The notes under the pieces are model-generated. The model did no database searches. It was not told where the DNA came from and saw only the letters and a program-made list of their open reading frames with translations. DNA of 42,722 bases, taken from positions 1 to 42,722 of the IMG/VR virus record IMGVR_UViG_3300004806_000039; one strand, given 5' to 3'. This DNA comes from a virus. Positions 39,509 through 42,722 of this stretch are shown piece after piece (position 1 is the stretch's first letter; each line of letters opens with the position of its first letter). Position numbers and translations under genes: made by a program.

Positions 39509-39744
39509 TTCCCCTCCTTCGCTTCCAAAAGTGCATTCACTCCGTCCACGGTGATCGGAAGGGGAATTCCCCTTTGAAGGAGGTGCTTTCTTACCTCGAT
39601 CAAAACATCCATCGACATTCCAAAAAGGGAGAAATCCGAGTTAATGAATTTAGAAATCTCAGATCCGTGAACTATTACGCTTTTCCCGTTGATATCTCTT
39701 AACTCAACGAGATCAGAAGACGGTGATGCAGATTTGTTTTTCAT
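39505..39744 (-). CDS. Hypothetical protein, 79 aa
   Basis: Polar N-terminus, then VELRDINGKSVIVHGSEISK and a C-terminal IPLPITVDGVNALLEAKEGK. It has a clear AGGAG 8 nt before the ATG, unlike many genes here, and begins a run of tightly coupled genes that reads to the primase. Not recognised. Confidence 0.6.
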   Translation of the reverse strand: MKNKSASPSSDLVELRDINGKSVIVHGSEISKFINSDFSLFGMSMDVLIEVRKHLLQRGIPLPITVDGVNALLEAKEGK

Positions 39745-39777
39745 GTTTTTGCTCCTGGTTGGGCGATCTGGGGGAAA

Positions 39778-39807
39778 GGGACTGCCGCTCGACCGAACGG
39801 CAGTCCC
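39778..39807 (-). terminator. Strong hairpin, probable terminator
   Basis: GGGACTGCCG (39778-39787) and CGGCAGTCCC (39798-39807), perfect 10-bp stem with a 10-nt loop. On the minus strand it is followed by TTTCCCCC. It lies 15 bp after the 39822 gene stop and 34 bp before the next gene, a natural operon break. Confidence 0.6.
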
Positions 39808-39821
39808 GGTGATTTGATTTG

Positions 39822-40094
39822 CTATGCGCTTGCGCTGCCGGTTCCTGTGGCACTAGGACCGGAAGCAGCAGGGCTTTTGCCTTCAGCCTTCAGGATGGCG
39901 TTGTGAAGCGTCTCTAGGGCCTTGTCTCCAAGACTGCGGGCCTTGTTGACAATATCAGTGACGATCGCGTTTGCTTCAGCCGGGACAGCTTCACCACGGC
40001 AGGCCAGTTCATTGGTCACCTTGTGGATATCTGCCAGGGCTGTAGTTTCGAGGGCGGAGAGCCGCTCTTTAATGTTAGTTAGTATTGGGTTCAT
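39822..40094 (-). CDS. Hypothetical helical protein, 90 aa
   Basis: Helical by composition (IKERLSALETTALADIHKVT, then VTDIVNKARSLGDKALETL), ending in a Ser/Ala/Gly tail. The start follows AACAACAACAAC with no Shine-Dalgarno. It may be abundantly made, given that it is alone between a hairpin and the HD gene. Function unknown. Confidence 0.6.
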   Translation of the reverse strand: MNPILTNIKERLSALETTALADIHKVTNELACRGEAVPAEANAIVTDIVNKARSLGDKALETLHNAILKAEGKSPAASGPSATGTGSASA

Positions 40095-40129
40095 GTTGTT
40101 GTTGTTATGGGTTGACTGCGGTGGGGTAT

Positions 40130-40648
40130 TTAGCGGGCGAGGTAATAATATCTCATCATAAAATGCTCAGCTGCTTCATCCGGAGGTAAGGGGTAGATAC
40201 GGTTCGGAAGAGGGGTGATTCCCTTTAGAATTGCCCATTCATCATCGTGAGCAGGCATTAGATCTCTCTGTTCAGTTGCTAAAAGAATCAGATCGGCTTG
40301 CTTTACGCAGATCGGGATTTCCTTAATTCCAAAACGATCAAAAACTGCCTTTTCGACTCTCTTTTCGATCGCTTTATATTCGGGAAGCAAATGCTTAAGA
40401 GGCCGTGTTACATCCCCTACAAAAGCTTCAGCTGCATCATGTAAAAGCCCCTCAAACGCAAACTTATCAGGGACGCACTGGCTCACATGAAGTGAATGCT
40501 GGGCAACTGAATAGAAAAATCGTGTATGACCAGCAAACCTGCATTGCTTCGCAAGACTGAATGCAACATCTTCAATGCTGAAAACGGACTTTTCAGGTTC
40601 GATAAAATCGAAGTAGTGACCTGATCGAGTGAGAATATCTGCGCGCAT
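40130..40648 (-). CDS. HD-domain phosphohydrolase (YfbR-like)
   Basis: 172 aa from the ATG at 40648, right after the glycosyltransferase stop; a longer start would lie within that gene. Metal ligands: H51 in [12 protein letters not shown]70-D71 in [10 protein letters not shown], and a later Asp in [10 protein letters not shown]. YfbR-type enzymes remove phosphate from deoxynucleoside monophosphates; phages may use them to shape dNTP pools or counter host dNTP-linked defence. Substrate not determined. Confidence 0.8.
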   Translation of the reverse strand: MRADILTRSGHYFDFIEPEKSVFSIEDVAFSLAKQCRFAGHTRFFYSVAQHSLHVSQCVPDKFAFEGLLHDAAEAFVGDVTRPLKHLLPEYKAIEKRVEKAVFDRFGIKEIPICVKQADLILLATEQRDLMPAHDDEWAILKGITPLPNRIYPLPPDEAAEHFMMRYYYLAR

Positions 40649-40649
40649 A

Positions 40650-41729
40650 TTAGGAGTCGATTGAGTCTTCGTTCCGTGAACGGAAATATGCCCGGATGTC
40701 ATCCCTGAGACGGACATGGCGATCAGAGCCGTCGTACCGCAACCGAAATAGCCCCTGGCTGTCCTTTCTCAGATCGGTGAGGGGATTGAAGGCGCAAGCC
40801 TTTAGGATGCTCTCACGCTCTCCGTAGCGGCGTTCCTTCATCTTTCCGTGCCAATAGTGGATAGCCCCTCCGTTTACTACTCCGATGTCCTTCCGGAAGG
40901 CTTTCTCAGCCCTGTTTCCCCAGGCGATCAGCTGCGCAGCAAATGGAGCTGAATAGGCAGCTGGAATTGCATCGGCCATGAATCCGGCCTTTCCTGCGGC
41001 CATGAACCAGTCAGCGGATCCCAGAATGCAGAAATCAATTAGCCCACCGACTTCATCGAGTGCCTCGCGGCGGTAAGCCCATGCTCCTCCTGGTGGCCCC
41101 CACTCCGAGGATGGCTTGGAGGCGACTATCTTCTCCCCCTCATCAACGTAATCGCCTGAGGCCACGAAACTATGCTTGCGTGGATGATGGAAGATGGGAT
41201 TCCTAACTACCCCTTTCTGAGTCTGGAATTCCTCCCCACGCAACCAACGCTCCGCGAATCCGACTCGAGTATTGATTGGCTCATTGACCGGATCCAGATA
41301 GGTCACCGAAGAGAACATCTGAACAACTGGATGATGTTGCAGCTGCTGAAGCGTCTCCTGTGCCCAGTCCGGACGTGTGAACAGGAAATCTGCATCCACT
41401 ACGGCGATGTATCGCGCATCTTCAGGGATCCTGCTGATTCCGATATTGAGAAGATTTTCCTTGTACCAAAGCTCATCGGAAGAGCGCACCTGAACATGCC
41501 ATGGATTGCCGGCAGTGGTGACCTCGAATGGACGGCCTCCGAAGGCAGCTTCTACGGTCCAAAGGGTGGCGCCGGAATCAGCAACCATCTTTTCAAATGC
41601 CCGGTAGAGCCGGTAACGCGAGAGGAAACGGGATGGATTGGCAATGGCCGTTACGACATGCAGTCGGTCCGGAAAAGCGTGGAGTCCTGGCACCGAGTGG
41701 GGTGCATGGGATGGGTGAACGATGTTCAT
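40650..41729 (-). CDS. Glycosyltransferase (GT2-like), 359 aa
   Basis: Start at the ATG at 41729 ([12 protein letters not shown]); no Shine-Dalgarno. [20 protein letters not shown], then [10 protein letters not shown] contains the DxD-type metal motif (DAD, 112-114). [20 protein letters not shown] and DWFMAAG follow, as in GT-A fold transferases. It may glycosylate phage DNA, a phage protein or host surface sugar (superinfection control); the sequence does not say which. Confidence 0.75.
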   Translation of the reverse strand: MNIVHPSHAPHSVPGLHAFPDRLHVVTAIANPSRFLSRYRLYRAFEKMVADSGATLWTVEAAFGGRPFEVTTAGNPWHVQVRSSDELWYKENLLNIGISRIPEDARYIAVVDADFLFTRPDWAQETLQQLQHHPVVQMFSSVTYLDPVNEPINTRVGFAERWLRGEEFQTQKGVVRNPIFHHPRKHSFVASGDYVDEGEKIVASKPSSEWGPPGGAWAYRREALDEVGGLIDFCILGSADWFMAAGKAGFMADAIPAAYSAPFAAQLIAWGNRAEKAFRKDIGVVNGGAIHYWHGKMKERRYGERESILKACAFNPLTDLRKDSQGLFRLRYDGSDRHVRLRDDIRAYFRSRNEDSIDS

Positions 41730-41757
41730 TTGTTGTTTTTTGAGGGTGAAAGGTGGA

Positions 41758-42024
41758 CTAACGCGTGGGATCTGAATGACGGGTGGGAATAGAAGGGCAC
41801 GGTCCGCCCGTGTCACGAGGGCCGCACTCCACTACCTCTTTCTTCACAACCTCAAGTTGAGGCTCATCGATATAGGGACTGTCTTGAGGAAGGCCGTCCT
41901 TTAGCACATCGGTTTGCACTGCAATCCTCGTGCAGCCATTCAGGAATTCTACGCGGGCAGTGGCGATCCCGGTAAATCCAGTTACTTTGTCTTTTACCTG
42001 ATCTCCCAAGTTTATTTTGCTCAT
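41758..42024 (-). CDS. Conserved small phage protein, 88 aa
   Basis: NLGDQVKDKVTGFTGIATAR, then EFLNGCTRIAVQ and DEPQLEVVKKEV. I recall this pattern (KVKDKVTGFxGIAxxxxxxLNGCxR) from many phages; no function is known to me. It is a beta-barrel-like (SH3-type) segment by composition. Lies between the 71-aa gene and the glycosyltransferase. Confidence 0.75.
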   Translation of the reverse strand: MSKINLGDQVKDKVTGFTGIATARVEFLNGCTRIAVQTDVLKDGLPQDSPYIDEPQLEVVKKEVVECGPRDTGGPCPSIPTRHSDPTR

Positions 42025-42044
42025 ATTTTTGTTTTTATTGGTGA

Positions 42045-42260
42045 TTACTGACGTTGTGAAAAAAGGGAGTGGAAGCTGCCTTCCTGTGAAAGTGGACGGT
42101 TGAACAAATGAGATGGAGACGGCCTGTCTATTTCCCGTTTCAGTTTCCCAAGGGACTGATCGTTGGGATTCTTGAAGAATGACTCCACGGATTTTCTAAT
42201 CCTTCTGATCTCTGCCAGAAGCGCATCGCGCTCATCGGTGATTTTCTTGAGGGAGATCAT
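42045..42260 (-). CDS. Hypothetical protein, 71 aa
   Basis: Helical N-terminal half (KKITDERDALLAEIRRIRKS), then polar. The ATG overlaps the stop of the repeat protein by one base, preceded by GAGG. Not recognised. Confidence 0.6.
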   Translation of the reverse strand: MISLKKITDERDALLAEIRRIRKSVESFFKNPNDQSLGKLKREIDRPSPSHLFNRPLSQEGSFHSLFSQRQ

Positions 42261-42722
42261 CAGACAACCTCCTCAAATTCACCCGCATCATTGAGCTTGT
42301 AATCGGTGTCGGCCTTGATGCCGTTTTCGCCGATATAGGCCACAGAAACCCTCCAGCGTTTTTCCTTATCAACCCACCGAGTTAGTACGAGAGTCCCACC
42401 ATCAGCAGCCCGGGCAACGCAACCATGGGAAGCTCCTATTACCAGCGAAGATCTACCTGATGCTGCCAACTTCGAGGAGTATCCTGATGCTGCCAACTTC
42501 GAGTAGTCGCCTGATGCTGCCAACTGCGAGTAGTCGCCTGATGCTGCCAACTTCGAGGAGTATCCTGATGCTGCCAACTTCGAGGAGTCGCCTGATGCTG
42601 CCAACTGCGAGTAGTCGCCTGATGCTGCCAACTTCGAGGAGTATCCTGATGCTGCCAACTTCGAGGAGTATCCTGATGCTGCCAACTTCGAGGAGTCGCC
42701 TGATGCTGCCAACTGCGAGGAG
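42260..42722 (-). CDS. Nonapeptide-repeat phage protein, C-terminal part (see 1-565)
   Basis: Continuation of the gene that starts at 565. It adds ten nonapeptide units (LAASG core) and a C-terminal ~60 residues (LVIGASHGCVARAADGGTLV, then TRWVDKEKRWRVSVAYIGEN). The frame here has no real start codon: the TTG at 42712 is just a Leu within a repeat. The unit-to-unit changes are confined to the same three positions, suggesting a repeated structural element such as a beta solenoid. Repeat proteins of this kind occur in several phages, function unknown to me. Confidence 0.8.
   Translation of the reverse strand, partial: SSQLAASGDSSKLAASGYSSKLAASGYSSKLAASGDYSQLAASGDSSKLAASGYSSKLAASGDYSQLAASGDYSKLAASGYSSKLAASGRSSLVIGASHGCVARAADGGTLVLTRWVDKEKRWRVSVAYIGENGIKADTDYKLNDAGEFEEVV
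42446..42722. repeat. 27-bp tandem repeat, right part
   Basis: About ten copies of the 27-bp unit, continuing at base 1. Units are mosaic combinations of TAT/TCG, TTC/TGC and GAG/TAG, as expected from repeated recombination or slippage between copies. Confidence 0.95.

Noticed and set aside
41172-41792. 206-aa plus-strand frame opposite the glycosyltransferase
   Set aside because: Antisense shadow; the minus strand has a DxD motif and proper operon spacing.
42446-42722. CRISPR array
   Set aside because: The 27-bp units are contiguous and coding, without unique spacers.
1-42722. Diversity-generating retroelement or reverse transcriptase
   Set aside because: No reverse transcriptase motif (YxDD-type) and no template/variable repeat pair found by eye near the fibre genes.

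Overview
The window reads as one complete temperate tailed-phage (siphovirus-type) genome of about 42.7 kb. The two ends cut through the same 27-bp tandem repeat inside one gene; if the last two bases are taken as a duplicate of the first two, that gene reads straight through the join in frame. The record is therefore best seen as a circle of about 42,720 bp opened at an arbitrary point. The host looks Gram-negative: there are lipoprotein signals and a spanin-like protein in the lysis region. A member of the Verrucomicrobiota/PVC lineages is possible (Ig and MBG-like domains in the tail proteins, many genes without Shine-Dalgarno sites), but that is a weak inference.

Almost everything is on the minus strand, so genes are listed in order of falling coordinate. 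Early/replication region (42.7 to 34.1 kb, continuing through the join to 5.5-0.6 kb): many small translationally coupled proteins, several Cys-rich zinc ribbons, an HD phosphohydrolase, a glycosyltransferase, two ASCH-type proteins, a DUF3820 protein, a CHC2/Toprim primase and an SF3-type helicase. Beyond the join lie the rest of the repeat protein, a large ParB-domain protein and a further run of small zinc-ribbon and membrane peptides. A 416-bp gene-free region (33,716-34,131) with five CGTCAC/GTGACG motifs separates replication from packaging.

Late region (33.7 to 8.5 kb): small terminase, large terminase, a gpW-position protein, portal, S49 protease, scaffold-like protein, major capsid protein, head-tail connectors, tail proteins, a tail-assembly chaperone pair joined by a -1 frameshift on A AAT TTT, tape measure, distal tail and fibre proteins, then a lysis cassette (XhlA-like membrane protein, tiny lipoprotein, small membrane peptides, u-spanin-like lipoprotein, holin candidates, double-psi-barrel hydrolase candidate). 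The order is lambda-like from terminase to tape measure.

Lysogeny region (5.5 to 8.5 kb): the only plus-strand genes. A tyrosine integrase lies beside an attP that carries the 3' end of a tRNA-Gly gene, flanked by repeated TTGTCCC arm-type sites. Two divergent ribbon-helix-helix proteins share an intergenic 21-bp palindrome that overlaps one promoter, with its 13-bp core repeated inside the other gene. A zinc-ribbon membrane protein follows and may be expressed from the prophage. Observations most worth a second look are the frameshifted chaperone, the RHH switch, the attP layout, the CGTCAC region, the triple palindromic repeat in the capsid operon, the capsid protein with hydrophobic N-terminus and inserted domain, and the repeat gene at the join.
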